Below are positions 42,649 to 53,615 of a DNA stretch of 64,000 bases, in pieces. The position numbers and the translations under genes were made by a program. Origin of the DNA: Paratrimastix pyriformis (taxonomy: Eukaryota; Preaxostyla; Paratrimastigidae); NCBI GenBank assembly GCA_027972325.1, contig JAPMOS010000147.1, positions 1-64,000 on the forward strand. The letters are read 5' to 3'. How positions within the stretch are numbered: position 1 is the stretch's first letter; each line of letters begins with the position of its first letter. Below the pieces are notes generated by a model, which worked only from the letters and a program-made list of their open reading frames with translations, was not told the DNA's origin and searched no databases.

Positions 42649-43935
42649 CAGTATGTCCAACAATAAACTAGCCACCCATAATTTTTTGGTTCCCCGGGCA
42701 AGAGGGGTCCCGGGCTCCGGGGGGCCCCTTGCATTATGCTCAGTGCTCCGCCGTGCCTCAGGTCTGCCATCCACCTCCCCCCAAACGCCTACCCACACCG
42801 AGCACAGGATTGATTTTTTCCATGCCTCGACTTTCTGCCCTCGATCGAGCCCGAGTCGCGGTTTTTGTGCAGCAGGGGCGCACCCGCACCTCGGTGGCAG
42901 CCGAATTGGGAGTGAACCGGCACACTGTCTCACGCTGGGCGGTGCGGGTTGGCGCCGGCCAACCGTTGGCGGACAAGGCTCATCTTGGTCGGACAAGGGC
43001 CACCACCCCGCCCACTGACCGGAAGATGATTTCCCTCTCCATGTCCCCGGCCAAGCCCTCCCTGCGGTCCATTGCTGCACAAGTGAAGACTACGAAGGGC
43101 ACTCACCCCTCCCATGAGACTGTTCGCTCGCGCCTCTTCACCGTGGGCCTGCGCTGGGGGGGCAATCCGAAGAAACCCACCCTCACCCCGGCCATCATGA
43201 AGAAACGGCTCGCCTTTGCCCGTGCCAACCTGCACCGTGACTGGAGCTGCGTGCTCTTTTCTGACGAGTGCACCGCCCGCCTGCATGCACAAGCCACGAA
43301 GAGTTGGGGCTACCCTGGGAAGCGCAAGCCTGTCCTCACTGTGAAGCATCCGGCCAAGATTAACCTCCACGGATGCTTCGGTCAGGGTGGATGGGGACGC
43401 CTGTTCTCCTTCCAGGAGAACCTCACTGGCCCCCTCATGGCCCGGATTGTGAGTGATGAGCTTGTGCCCTCTGCCCTCGAGGTGTGCGTTGAGGGCCCCG
43501 AGGGCCGGGTGCTGCTGCACGACAACGATCCCAAGTACCGGTCCCACTTGGTGACGGACCGGGTCGCTGAGGAGAACTTGACCGACATCGGGCTACCCCC
43601 CCAGAGCCCCGACCTCAACCCGATGGAAAACGTGTGGGCACTCCTCAAGAGGAAGCTGCTTGAACGCCACCCCGAAACTCTCGCTGGATTGATCCGGGTG
43701 CTCAAGGCCGAGTGGGCCACCATGGACGCCGACCTCCCCGAAAAGTTGGCCAACTCGATGCCCGACCGACTTCGTGCCGTCATTCGGGCCCACGGTGGCC
43801 ACACCAAATACTAAGTGGATGGGTGGAGTCCTTGTGGTGTTGTGCATGCGTGGCACTCAGAAAAATCCCCGGCTCCCTCTTGGTGCACTCGCTCTGACAT
43901 GAAAAGGAGTGGCTCGTTTATTGTTGGACATACTG
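42649..43935 (+). mobile_element. Tc1/mariner transposon, copy 2 (1287 bp)
   Basis: Same element as 29721-31007, in the opposite orientation because its host A4 is inverted. Ends CAGTATGTCCAACAATAAAC, TA duplications at 42647-42648 and 43936-43937. Relative to family A it sits at exactly the same base as copy 1 and in the same direction. Confidence 0.95.
42822..43814 (+). CDS. Tc1/mariner transposase (DD34E), copy 2
   Basis: A 330-residue frame from MPRLSALDRARVAVFVQQ to HGGHTKY with helix-turn-helix residues about 5-60, first Asp in LFSDECTARLHAQ, second in LLHDNDPKYRSH and Glu in SPDLNPMENVWALL, spaced 34 apart. No break is visible and the translation is the same as copy 1. The GC-rich sequence resembles its DIRS neighbours rather than the AT-rich Polinton. 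Confidence 0.95.
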   Translation: MPRLSALDRARVAVFVQQGRTRTSVAAELGVNRHTVSRWAVRVGAGQPLADKAHLGRTRATTPPTDRKMISLSMSPAKPSLRSIAAQVKTTKGTHPSHETVRSRLFTVGLRWGGNPKKPTLTPAIMKKRLAFARANLHRDWSCVLFSDECTARLHAQATKSWGYPGKRKPVLTVKHPAKINLHGCFGQGGWGRLFSFQENLTGPLMARIVSDELVPSALEVCVEGPEGRVLLHDNDPKYRSHLVTDRVAEENLTDIGLPPQSPDLNPMENVWALLKRKLLERHPETLAGLIRVLKAEWATMDADLPEKLANSMPDRLRAVIRAHGGHTKY

Positions 43936-44289
43936 TAACCTGCCGCTGCCGACAGCTCCGGATGCTTAGGGGCCCAAGCAGGAGCCTCATCTGAGAGCTT
44001 TTTCCGGGCTGTGGGTGTGGGTGTCGCGCGTCCTGGGGCAGGACCTTTCTTGCCCGGGCGGAACAGAGTTCCGTCCACGGGTGTCCCCGCGGCGTTCTGG
44101 GCATCACAGGCCCCGCTCGTGGGTGCTTCCGACCGACCCGGGGGGTTTGTCACACAGGACTCCGGGTGGTGCGTCATGGGAGTGGGGGTGGTGGTGCTCT
44201 TTGAGCGCAGAGACGCTGCCAGCTCGGCTAAGGTCATGTCCTCTCCCGAGTCTGCGTCGACGTCTACAGCTCCCTGTCCCACTGTGGGA

Positions 44290-46220
44290 TCAGGGGCTCG
44301 TTGCTCCCCCACCAGGCCTCCGGGTCGTCGAAGATCCGGGCTGGACCCATGGGGTGCAGCTGTCGGTCCTGGAACTTCTGGACGAGGGTGAGATCCGGAT
44401 TGGTGAGTGTCTGCCAACCCCACTCGAGGTGTGCCCTGGCTTGCCGGACTGGGTCCCCGACACCTGTGTCACACAACACTCCCAGTGTGGGGCCCAATTC
44501 CCTTGAGGTTGCGTGTCGTGCCTGCCAGGAATGTGTTCTCCTGCCGTGGTAGGGTCAGGGGTGGTGCCACTGCCATGTGCAGCATCACTGGCCACCACGG
44601 TGCCGATGTCCACACCGGGGTGAGGAGAAGAGCCTCCCCCCGCTGCTCCCTCAACCGTTCCAAGACTCTGAGGATGAGCGAGTACGGTGGGTTTATCCAC
44701 GGCACTTCTGAGGCTAGGTTCTGCCGGAAGAAGTCCACTCCCGCCGCTCCCGGTTCCTTGACCAAGGACCAGAACCGGGGGCACAGGTGGTTTCGCGCCG
44801 ATGCAAAGGCGTCCACCGTCGGCTTCGTCCTGAGTTTCACCACCGCCCTGAAGAGGGCTGGGTGGAGCTGGAAATCTTCGGCGTCGACCCACCGCGAGAG
44901 CCTGTCCGCTCTCACGTTGTCGGTGCCGTGAATGTGCTCTGTGGTGAGGGTGATCTGGTGTGTCTGGCAGAACTCCCAGAGTGTTCTCAACCGGGTGTTG
45001 AGCTGCTGGCTCTGTGACTTGAGTCTGCCGACTGACCACACGACAGACGAATTGTCCGAGAACCAAAGTACGGACTTGCCTGTGACCTGTTCCCGGAACA
45101 GGTGGAGTGACCTGATGCCCGCTTCCAATTCGAGCGGGTTTATTGAACTGATCTCCTGCAGGTCCGTCACTCTCCACAACTCGTGTGCTGGGATGCCCTG
45201 CTCGATGCTCTGTGCCGGAGTCCTCAGCACTGCCCCCCAGCCCATCTCGGCTGCATCCGTGGTCAGGATCAGCTCTGCTGGTGGGGTCCGAAGTGGGGTG
45301 CTGGTGGGGTACTGTGCATGTTCCCACCACTCCAAGTCCCTGTGTGACTCCTCCGAAAGGGTCACCAGTGCGTGCCATCCCCCCTGCGCCTTGATCGCCG
45401 TGGACAGGTCGATGTTCAGGTTGCGCAGGTACAAGCAGGCCGGGCGAATCGTTTCCCTGCATGACGACATGAACCCGATCACCGCTGCCAATGATTTGGC
45501 TTTGATGGTGGTGCACTGTTGGGTGTTGTGCGCCATCTCTCTCACCTTCTGTGCCTTCTCGGGTGGGAGTGAGAGTGTCATCGCTCGAGTGTCGAGGACA
45601 AACCCCAGGAACTCCAGCATTTGAACTGGTTCCACTTGGGTTTTGTCCCAGCTGATCTCGAACCCGAGTGAGAGAAGGTGACGAAGGAGTGCCAGTGTAT
45701 GCAGCTTGGTCTCCTGTGGTGACCTGCCCAACACCAGGAGGTCGTCGATGTAGTGGACTACCAAGATGCCGTGTCTCCGGGCTTCCTTGATTGCCACTCT
45801 CATGGTCTTTGTAAAGATTCTGGGAGCCACATTCAGGCCGAATGGGAGGGCTTGGAAGCGATATTCCGTGCCCTCCCATTCGACTCCCAGGTATTTCCGG
45901 TGAGGTGGAAAGATCGGGATGTGAAAGTATGCATGTTTCAAGTCGATCTTGGTGGCCCACATCATGGGCTCCACCACGGCCCTCACCGTCTTCCACCCCT
46001 CCATTTTGAAGGAGGGGCAGAAGATGAAGTGATTCAAGGCGGTGAGGTCCAGGATCAACCTCCATTTCCCGCCGGGCTTGGGCCGCCCAAAATGGGAGAT
46101 CTCATCCCTTTGTCCGACCCCCTGGATCGTTTTCAGTGCCGATATCCCAAGGTACTCCTGGACCACCGCCTCCAAGCCCAGTTTCTCCTCCCCACCAAGT
46201 GGTAAGGGTCCCGGGACCAC
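44290..46220 (-). pseudogene. A4 reverse transcriptase / RNase H / Dam-like segment
   Basis: A 583-residue frame (44469-46220) covers GRPKPGGKWRLILDLTALN, ATKIDLKHAYFHIPI, ALPFGLNVAPRIF, VHYIDDLLVLGRS, the RNase H motifs TTDAAEMGWGAV, INPLELEAGIRSLH, WFSDNSSVVWSV and HGTDNVRADRLSRW, and the Dam-like WINPPYSLILRVLERL. This is the most continuous family A polymerase in the window. The Ser/Thr-rich tail continues to about 44000. The gene as a whole has about one or two breaks. Confidence 0.9.
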
Positions 46221-47450
46221 GTCCCCGGGTTGGGTGGGGTCCCTTGAACGGGATGTGAAACCCTTCCGATACCACCTGTGCCACTTCCCGAGGTGGTCTG
46301 AGGGCCAACCACTCCTCCCGGTGCCGAGCCAGCCTGCCTGCCAGTGGTCCCCGAGGTGGGTGCTGTGCCAGCAGCCGCAGTTTGGCCTGCTCCCGGTCCC
46401 ATTGAGGGTCCAGTCCGAGAAGGAAGGGTCCCTCCCCCCCAGGGGTTAGGACTGTCCCTCCCCCCGAGCTGAGCCCCTTGGGCCGTGTTATGGGGTGAGG
46501 CAGAGTTTCCCCTGAGGGGTGGGGGTGAGTGGGTTCCCGAGTTGGGTGCCTGCCCTCCCGGGACTTGGCACCCTCCTCCGGTCCCGTGACGGGTTGTGGG
46601 GGAGAGCGGGAACAAGACGGGGCGGAGGGGTGAGGGAGTGCATGAAGGGTGGTGCAGGTGTGCTGGACAGACTGCTGCCGCCCTCCCTTGCTCTGGTCCC
46701 ACTCCCGGGCCAGGTAGGTCTTGCCCTGCCATTTGATCTGGCCGTTTTGGGGTTACTTTTATCGGCGCCACCCCCAGGGGCGCCTAGTTCCCCCCCACCC
46801 CCCGCACCCGTACCGGAGGGGTGGTGGGGACGCGAGTCGCTGCCTCCGCCACTGAGGTGCATGAGCTTCACCGCCAACGCTAGCGGAACGTGTGAGTGGG
46901 TGTTTCCGGGACCCTGCCTCGCAGACCTCCCCGCGTGTCCCCGCATTGGGGAGTGTGACCGCCTCTGACTGTGTATCGGTCCGTCTCGGGTTCACAAACC
47001 CCTCGCCCAAGGTCGGCGGATCCTTCTCGCCGGTCTCTGTGTAGCCCCCACGTTCGGGACCTCCTTGGGTGACGCTCGCCCCGCTGAGGTGACGACGCTA
47101 ACCTGGGGTGTGAGTTGCTGTTCCGAGTCCCCAACCTCGCAGACCTCCATGAGGGTTTCAGGTTTGCCCGACGAGATCGCCTCCGCATGTCCTTCCGTCA
47201 GCACCGTGTGCTGCCCCTCTTCTCCGGTGAGTGCCTGCCTCACCTGGGGTAATGTCCTCGCGCGGAGGGTTCCGGTGGGTAGTGTTCCCATGCCGCGAGT
47301 CTCCCTGGGTGATGTTCCCTCCATCGACCCGTCAGAGCCTGGACTGGACCCCCAGGCCCGCCCCGACTGCCCCACGGGCTTTGTTGCCTTGTCCTGCTCT
47401 GAGTGTGAGAGTGACTGTGCGGTAGGGCTCATACAGACTGCCTCTCCGAG
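46221..47450 (-). other. A4 linker rich in Pro, Thr, Gly and Arg
   Basis: Same low-complexity linker as in A2 (15950-17700) and A1. Long overlapping frames on both strands reflect GC content and are not separate genes. Confidence 0.5.
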
Positions 47451-47479
47451 TGCTGGCGACGACGCCTGCGAGGGTGTGA

Positions 47480-48854
47480 TCACCGGTGCTGATACGTCCG
47501 GTGCCGGTGGAACTGGTGCAGAAGTTGTTTCCAGTTTAGCCACGGTTGTGCCGAGTGGAACACCACAAGGACTGGCTTCCCGGACCAAAGACTGATGAGT
47601 ATCGAGTATTTCAGCATTGTGCGGTGCGAGTTGGTGAGCAGCAGACCCTTCACCTTTTTCTTCTTGTTGATTGTAACGTGTCTCTTGGCAAGACAACGCC
47701 ACGGAGCGAGGAAAAGGAGGGGCTGCACCCGAATTGAATGCCAATGAGCCTTCTGTGACCCCAGTTGGTTGTGGGCTCTGTGATGATAAGGCCAACGAGG
47801 TTGGTCGAAAAGCGTGCGCCAACGGAGGACCCGAGGGCAGACAAAATTCTGGGGACAGAAAGTGGGTTTTCTTGCGCCGTCTTGACTTTGGAATAACCCA
47901 GAGGTAGTCCGTGCTGTTTGACTTGGTGTTTTGGGAGTGCCCGTGTCCACACCCAGTGTGGCAGAGGAGGCCATGGGCAGACCCGGGTTTAGTGGCTTTT
48001 TCCTGGCCTCGGTGGCCGTCGTGGCTTTGTTCTTCAAAGCCTCCAGCTCGCTGGCCTCGATGATGCAGGCCTCGGGCATCTTCGTCCCGTCCTCCAGCCG
48101 GCACAGTGGGCGCCACTCGCTCCGGCGGAGGTCGCTAAGGGTCCTCGTCGTTTTCCTTGAGGGCATCCAGAGCCAGGATGCCAAGGTTTCGAGCGGCCTC
48201 GAATGAGAGCTCAGACGGCGATGATGCCGTCGAAAGGTTGGCGAGTGCCACCAGAGTCTGTAGAGGGCGCATAGCGGAGAACACCCTGCTGTAGCCCGAG
48301 CCAGCGCACTGTCCCGTTGAGTCGCCGCCTTCCGCAGGTCTGGATCAATGAGGCGTAAGGCACTCACTGGTGGTGCAACTGCAGGATCGGCCTTGCCTTG
48401 GTCTCGAAAGTTGGGAAACGCGCGGCCGACGTGAACAACGCGAGCGAATTCCTCTTGTGTCGGTGCTTCGTGTTGAAGACGATTGAATTGCAGCCCCAGC
48501 ATCTGCAAAGTCTGTGCTTCTCTTTCTGGTAAGGTTGGAGGAGTCACCACCTTTTGTAGGGGCCTCCTTCGCAAAGATGTCCGGTAACTTGGCCGTTGGT
48601 TTGAAATAGATCTGTTGGAGAGTATCGAAGTAGTATTGTCCGACTTCCTCTTGATCTTGATCGCTTTCACCTTCTTTTTCTTCAGGATTTGTTGCACCCA
48701 ACAGAGAGCTGTCACCCTCCGCTCCAGTGTCGCCTTCAGGGTCAGGAGGTTGGGTTTGGGGGCCAGGGTTGGCCGGATGTTCAGGGTCAAGGGCGGGCCC
48801 CTGTTGCTGCTGGGTCTGTTGTTGTGGTGTTGCTTGTTGATCTGCTTGATCCAT
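47480..48854 (-). pseudogene. A4 gag-like ORF1
   Basis: Starts MDQADQQATPQQQ at 48854, Gln- and acid-rich, then YYFDTLQQIYFKPTAKLPD, REAQTLQMLGLQFNRL and EEFARVVHVGRAF, and a later ASELEALKNKATT part. Longest single frame in the set (461 codons from 48865 in one frame). Gag by position only. Broken, about two or three breaks. Confidence 0.6.
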
Positions 48855-48899
48855 TCTTTGCCCAATAGGGATGCGTCTTGAAGCGTGCGAAACGCAAAG

Positions 48900-49059
48900 G
48901 GCGGGGTACACTATCCGTGTCAGCTGACATGGAATTTCTTTCTATTTGTGGTCAGTGCCGCTTTTTGCGTTGCCTGACGTGATGTCTATTTTCCTGGGGG
49001 TTTGGGAAGATGAAGGTCGTCGAGATTGATTACTCGTTCGCCGAGGCTCCGAGGCTGAA
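48900..49059 (-). repeat. A4 terminal inverted repeat (5' end)
   Basis: Contains gtacactatccgtgtcag through CCTGGGGGTTTGGGAAG to the outer end CCGAGGCTGAA; matches 14874-15042 in reverse. Confidence 0.9.
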
Positions 49060-52000
49060 TGGCGTAGCGCAAGTCTGTTTGGATTTGCGTTCGCCCCTCA
49101 TTTGGACCTCATTTTGAGTCTCATTCTCTGGCAGTCCTTCACCCTTTCAACCAAACGCTTCGTCTTGTGTGAGCTGGACACTGTTATTTTAGTGCGGTCT
49201 TTCAAAGCGGGTTTGCCAAGCACTGCACTCATTCTCGGACGCTCGAAATGCTCATTCTTCTTTAGTTCCGCTTCTTTCGCCCAACTCCCCCCTTTTTTCT
49301 TGGAAAACATGCGGGTCCCCTCTTTTTCGGCGGACTATTTTGCAAAGTCTGGGTCTTGGGTCTCGCTCATTCTGGAATGCTCTCGGCTTGAAGATGACTG
49401 AAAGAAAACTCCTGCGAGTCGGGTTCGAGGGCCCTCAATAAACGGCCGGGCCACTTGAAGGAAGTTTGGTCAGTCCGCACTTCACTCATAATCTCGGAAT
49501 GCTCATTCTCCGACAGCTCGAAGTTCTCTCCCGCACCCGTTCGGGCGCACCTTGGGCACTCATCGGCCATGAGCGGACGACAAGTACCGTCGGTCGCCTT
49601 CAGGTCATTCAACTGGAAATTCTCGCAAGCGTGCGCGATGGTCAAAGGAAGTGAACCCCTTCCGCATGAACGGTACAATGCGGGAAAGTGCATCCCCCGG
49701 GACTTGACAACCGTTGGGGGACTCGGGGGGGGGGTGTGAGGAGCCCCTTGTTCAAGAAACCCATGAGGGCATGCTTCCCCGTCCGGCGGAGGCATCATGC
49801 GTTCCCAATCAATGCTGAGGAACTGTGCTGAATCAGGGGACCTTCACTCATGGCCTCCAGGGCGAGTGAGTCTGTCCCCGATGGGGCGCGAGTCCCGTGC
49901 CTCCGGGTCTCCCGCGACGGGGGCTGTGTAGTAGTACTCCGGCTGTTGGGCGATGACCGGTGATACCAATTTTGAGCTCGCCCCAACTCGATGTGACGAG
50001 GGCGGGCGTCCCATGACGCTCATGCTTGCAATCGGCGCGCATGACGCACGAGCACATTGTCAATGAGAGAGTTCAAGCCGTGTTGTCCAAAAAGGAAGAT
50101 CACCGCATTCAGCGTAACCTGGCGGGTGCCTGGGGGAAGCTCCCGCCCCGCGACTTGCCACCTGGTAATGAGGTGCTGATTTGCAGAGGCTCCTCTCCAC
50201 AGTATCTGAGTGGTCTGTCACCAAGACCACGCGTCCCAGTCCGAGCAAGCAAGTCCCGCGCGCCTTGAGCAACCCATCACGCAGTTCAAACCCGGATGGG
50301 AACCCGGCGGGTTGTGCCAGAGCGATCGGAAGAGAAGCCTTCCGAGTCTGTGAGGGTGGTCAACGTGTTCTCCTCAGACTCGAGTGCGCGTTGTCCCGCG
50401 AAAGTGACCAATATATCCGGGCCAAGGGAATGCGCCACCCGGAAGATCATCCAGAGTTTCATTCTCCTTCAGAGGCGTAATGCCCGAGAGGCGCAATGAC
50501 CGAGAGATGCAATGCAGAGCCAGGTGCAGTGCCAGAGAGGCGCAATGCCCGAGGTGCGGAACTTCCCCACCCCCTGGTCAGTCACACGCCGAAGGGTGGT
50601 GCGTGCTGCCCGCGGCGCGTCATGTCCGCGGTGCGTCATGCCCGCGGTGCGTCATGTCCGCGGTGCGTCATGTCCGCGGTGCGTCATGCCCGCGGTGCGT
50701 CATGCCCGCGGTGCGCCATGCCCGCGGTGCGTCATGCCCGCGGTGCGTCATGCCCGCGGTGCGTCATGTCCGCGGTGCGTCATGCCCGCGGTGCGTCATG
50801 TCCGCGGTGCGTCATGCCCGCGGTGCGTCATGCCCGCGGTGCGCCATGTCCGCGGTGCGCCATGCCCGACGGTCCCCTGGCAAATCCGTGTGGGTACGGG
50901 GCGCGCGTTTCGGGCTGAACACAGTGACCGAAGGCAAAAACTGAGTGGTGAGTGGCGATGCCCCGCCTCTTGTGCAGACCACGTCCGAGTTCCACAGTGG
51001 TTCCAAAATGTACCGAGGGAGCGTCACAACCTCGCGACCCTGCACATGGTGGATCCACGGGCTGACCACCTTGGGTCGAGCTCACATTGGCCATCCAGTC
51101 TCCCCGGGCACCCCACAAACAGCCGTACCGGCCGAGAAATACCCCGTCAACTTTCAGGCGCGACAGGGGGGCCGACTGCCTTGGCAGCAGCAGAGGGAAA
51201 GTCCGTCGGAATGTTCTCTCTCCTTCCTCATTGTGTGACACACCAGTCGCAGCACCCATGTGCACCTTCCTGTCCCTGCCCATCACTCCGTCTCATCCCA
51301 TCCCCTGCTCCAAGGGACATGATGGGGGGGCTCCGTCCCGGGAGGGCGAGCACCCCTGTCTTGGACCCATCACGATCACTCCTGCTTGGGGTCACTCTGT
51401 CCATTCATAAACGAGACTGAGGGCTACTGCGCACTTGACCGCGGTGCCCACAGCGAGGTGGCATTATTCCATCGAATTTCTGCTCCACTGGGGAGCTGCC
51501 CGTAGTAGAGAGTTCACACCTCACACACGGACACTCATTACCAAGAGCATTTGGTTTGGCGAACATGTGCTTGTCTGCGCCCACACCGGGCACGGATGCT
51601 CACACAGACCACTCTCACTGGGTCAGAAACAACAACAGACTGCGAGACCATACCCCGGGAGAAGACATGCTCTTCGGCGTCAGGAACAGGCGCTCATACT
51701 TATGCACCCACGGGTCTCACACACTGTCGAGGCACCAGCAAAGCTGGCGGTCAGGTCAGAAACAACTTTGGGACTTCGGCACTGCTAGGTGTAGAGAATG
51801 GAGATAGTTCACTGACCGCCAGCAAGCTTAATAGTTTTCACTTCTTTCCTCAGTGGGTGCTCGTCTGATATCATGTGCGCTGTCACACCCACACCTGAGG
51901 GTGGGTCTGTGCTTGCCTATGACCGTCACCCCAATACTGGGACCTTGGCAGACTTGCACCGCTGGCTTTCTCATGAGGGCGATCCGTTGTATATCCGAAT

Positions 52001-52204
52001 GCCCTATGCCAATGGGTGTATATATCCACAGGGGTATGTTTACCCACTCATGCCTCCGCGGCCACAATGAAGGGCGGTGCCGCGAGTGTGTCTTTGCACT
52101 CATCAGCCAGTGCGTGTTCACGGGCACACCCACACTGTTACCCGGTGGGGGTGTCCTTGAGGGCGGCCTTGCTGGCCTATGGTGCACTGCTACACGGCAG
52201 CACC
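49060..52204. other. C2 body after A4: no recognisable gene
   Basis: About 3.1 kb. Several loosely similar blocks containing aatgctcattctc or aaatgctcattctt recur between 49240 and 49510, an old degenerate repeat. A 16-bp minisatellite lies at 50609-50870. 51140-51480 is related to C1 9960-10323 (both contain the tgcccatcatt or tgcccatcactc and gggagggcgagca blocks), and 51490 onward to C1 24317 onward. ORFs are not supported. Confidence 0.5.
50609..50870. repeat. 16-bp minisatellite, about 16 copies
   Basis: Tandem units tcatgcccgcggtgcg, varying between catgcc and catgtc and between gcgtc and gcgcc. Because 16 is not a multiple of three, each frame cycles through the same three peptides, which is why all three plus-strand frames are open with the same PRCVMPAVRHARGAS motif. 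This is repeat DNA and not evidence for a protein. Confidence 0.95.
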
Positions 52205-52537
52205 AAGAGTTGGTGCTTTTCTGGGGCGGGCTTGTGTGCTCATCATGTCCTTGGATCTGTCCTGGCAGACCATCGTCTGGGGCGGGCCTGAGTGCGCCCA
52301 GCATGCCCCCTGGATGCACTCTCACGCCAGTAGCATTATCACAGCACCATCACCACCACACGCTCCATCAGTTTGACGTTTTCTCGGGGCGAAACCTGTG
52401 TGCGCATCGGGTCCTGGTACACCAGGACATCCGTTTGATGCGTCTGGGGTCGGACCTGGGTGTGCACTCTCACACACCAACAGCATCATCAGTACCACCA
52501 GTGCGGTGATTTTTCAGGGCGGGCCTGTGTGCGTGTG
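52205..52537. repeat. C2 copy of the gggcgggcct array
   Basis: Units beginning ggggcgggcttgtgtgctcatc and ggggcgggcctgagtgcgccc alternate as in C1. The array breaks off at gggcgggcctgtgtg, directly followed by a (GT)n run that is the tail of an inverted LINE. Confidence 0.8.
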
Positions 52538-52715
52538 TGTGTGTGTGTGTGATACTTCCCGGCTTGCGCCGAGTCCGGAATCGGGCCGAAGCCCGCGGGT
52601 GACATGATCCCCCCCGGGCCGCCTTCCCGCAGGACAAGTCCTGCAGAAAGAGCACCCCAGGGAGTTCATGGGTCGGCTACCGTCCCTCCAGGGGCGGTCT
52701 CCGCCGACTTCCGGA
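52538..52715 (-). other. LINE 3' untranslated region with hairpins and tail
   Basis: After the stop codon of the last ORF come two short perfect stem-loops and a tail gtatcacacacac. Similar tails (agtata then CA repeats) end the elements at 35117 and 40043, suggesting that one reverse transcriptase recognises them all. Structured 3' ends are typical templates for non-LTR reverse transcriptases. Confidence 0.55.
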
Positions 52716-53615
52716 CTACAGCTCTTCTTTCATTCCTGCCTCGAATTTTTCGCACTTCTTCCTTTGCTGAATCGCTATGAGCATCGTTTTCCTGATTCCT
52801 GCCAGCTCGCTTCCCACCTCCTTTTGAGTGTCTTCATCCACAATTCCCATTTCCGCTGCCAGTCTACATGCATTCGCGTATTCCATCTTAAAACCGCACT
52901 TCGCTCTCAACCTCCTCATCACCTTCGTCACCACCGCCTCCGATATCCCCCTCCAGTTGTAAAGCGCTTCCCCATCTCTCGGGCGGCCCTCATAGTTTAC
53001 CTGCACCATGCAACTCCCGGCCTCCTTCCTCAACATCGCCTCCAAAGCCCACAACGGGGCTGGATCCATCGGGAATCTCTCCCTAGCCCGCCCATTCTCA
53101 AACATCAGAATCCCCACATCAAACCGCACCTTCCCCACCACTTTCCTCCCGGTGCGCCAGAAACTCGGCTCCCAAAAGGCAAACCCACCCTCCTGGATGA
53201 TGAAAAGCTCACGCATCTGAATGTCCCCCTTGATCGCCAAGCTCACACCGTGCTTCGGCTCACTCCCCGGCTGGATTCTGTTCGCTTTCCCTTCCCCGTA
53301 CGGCACAATAACAATGCATCTAAACGCTCTTTTCCCTCCTCTACCAATCGGACTCTCCGCCCACTCTCCAATTGCTCGGAAAAACCGATCCATCTCCTCC
53401 TGGGGGTTATATTCCGGATTCGCATAAATCAACAAGTCCCGATTCTCCTTAAATAGCCCGTACCCATCCACCGAACCTCCCAGGAACCAGTCTTCCTTAC
53501 TCGGCGTTCTATACTCTGGGAAACTGAGATCCGCATTCCCTGGGTGCGAAAACGCCATCACCGTTAGGCTTCCCGCCTGCCTCAGCAACGAAGATATAGT
53601 GTGGGAGTCGTCCAT
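52716..53615 (-). CDS. LINE carboxy-terminal domain, possibly Dam-like
   Basis: An open minus-strand frame of about 300 residues, apparently the carboxy-terminal part of the LINE protein. It has a segment EDWFLGGSVDGYGLF, RDLLIYANPEYNPQEEM and, 30-45 residues on, FRCIVIVPYGEGK, then FWEPSFWRTGRKVVGKV, and ends EKFEAGMKEEL. The ANPEYNP plus hydrophobic IVIVPY arrangement recalls phage-type adenine methylases (NPPY followed by a strand), but the motif is imperfect and the call is tentative. Otherwise it is an unrecognised LINE tail domain. Confidence 0.5.
   Translation of the reverse strand: MDDSHTISSLLRQAGSLTVMAFSHPGNADLSFPEYRTPSKEDWFLGGSVDGYGLFKENRDLLIYANPEYNPQEEMDRFFRAIGEWAESPIGRGGKRAFRCIVIVPYGEGKANRIQPGSEPKHGVSLAIKGDIQMRELFIIQEGGFAFWEPSFWRTGRKVVGKVRFDVGILMFENGRARERFPMDPAPLWALEAMLRKEAGSCMVQVNYEGRPRDGEALYNWRGISEAVVTKVMRRLRAKCGFKMEYANACRLAAEMGIVDEDTQKEVGSELAGIRKTMLIAIQQRKKCEKFEAGMKEEL

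Larger units (their letters stand above)
40443..49059 (-). mobile_element. DIRS-like family A copy A4, carrying a mariner
   Basis: A complete-length minus-strand family A element inserted in C2, with right end GCGAGGAATC at 40443 and left end ...GAGGCTGAA at 49059. In element order: terminal repeat, gag-like gene, linker, reverse transcriptase/RNase H, mariner, recombinase, ICR, Arg/Gly-rich ORF, terminal repeat. Without the 1287-bp mariner it is about 7.3 kb, the same as A2. It is broken but less so than A2, with about four to six breaks. Flanks show no target duplication. Confidence 0.9.
37993..52537 (+). mobile_element. DIRS-like family C copy C2, left part, split by A4
   Basis: Starts with the family C left end TTCTCCTTCACGAG, inserted in a LINE reverse transcriptase gene. 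The left terminal repeat runs to about 38170. The body holds a non-LTR insertion (38617-40043) and A4 (40443-49059). From 49060 the sequence carries C-type features: relatives of C1 9960-10323 and 24317-25340, and the gggcgggcct array. It stops at 52537 against the tail of an inverted LINE; a C right end appears only at 54963, in the opposite orientation. No protein of its own is recognised. Confidence 0.7.

Noticed and set aside
50609-50870. CRISPR-like array
   Set aside because: Units are strictly tandem with no spacers and the context is eukaryotic transposon DNA.
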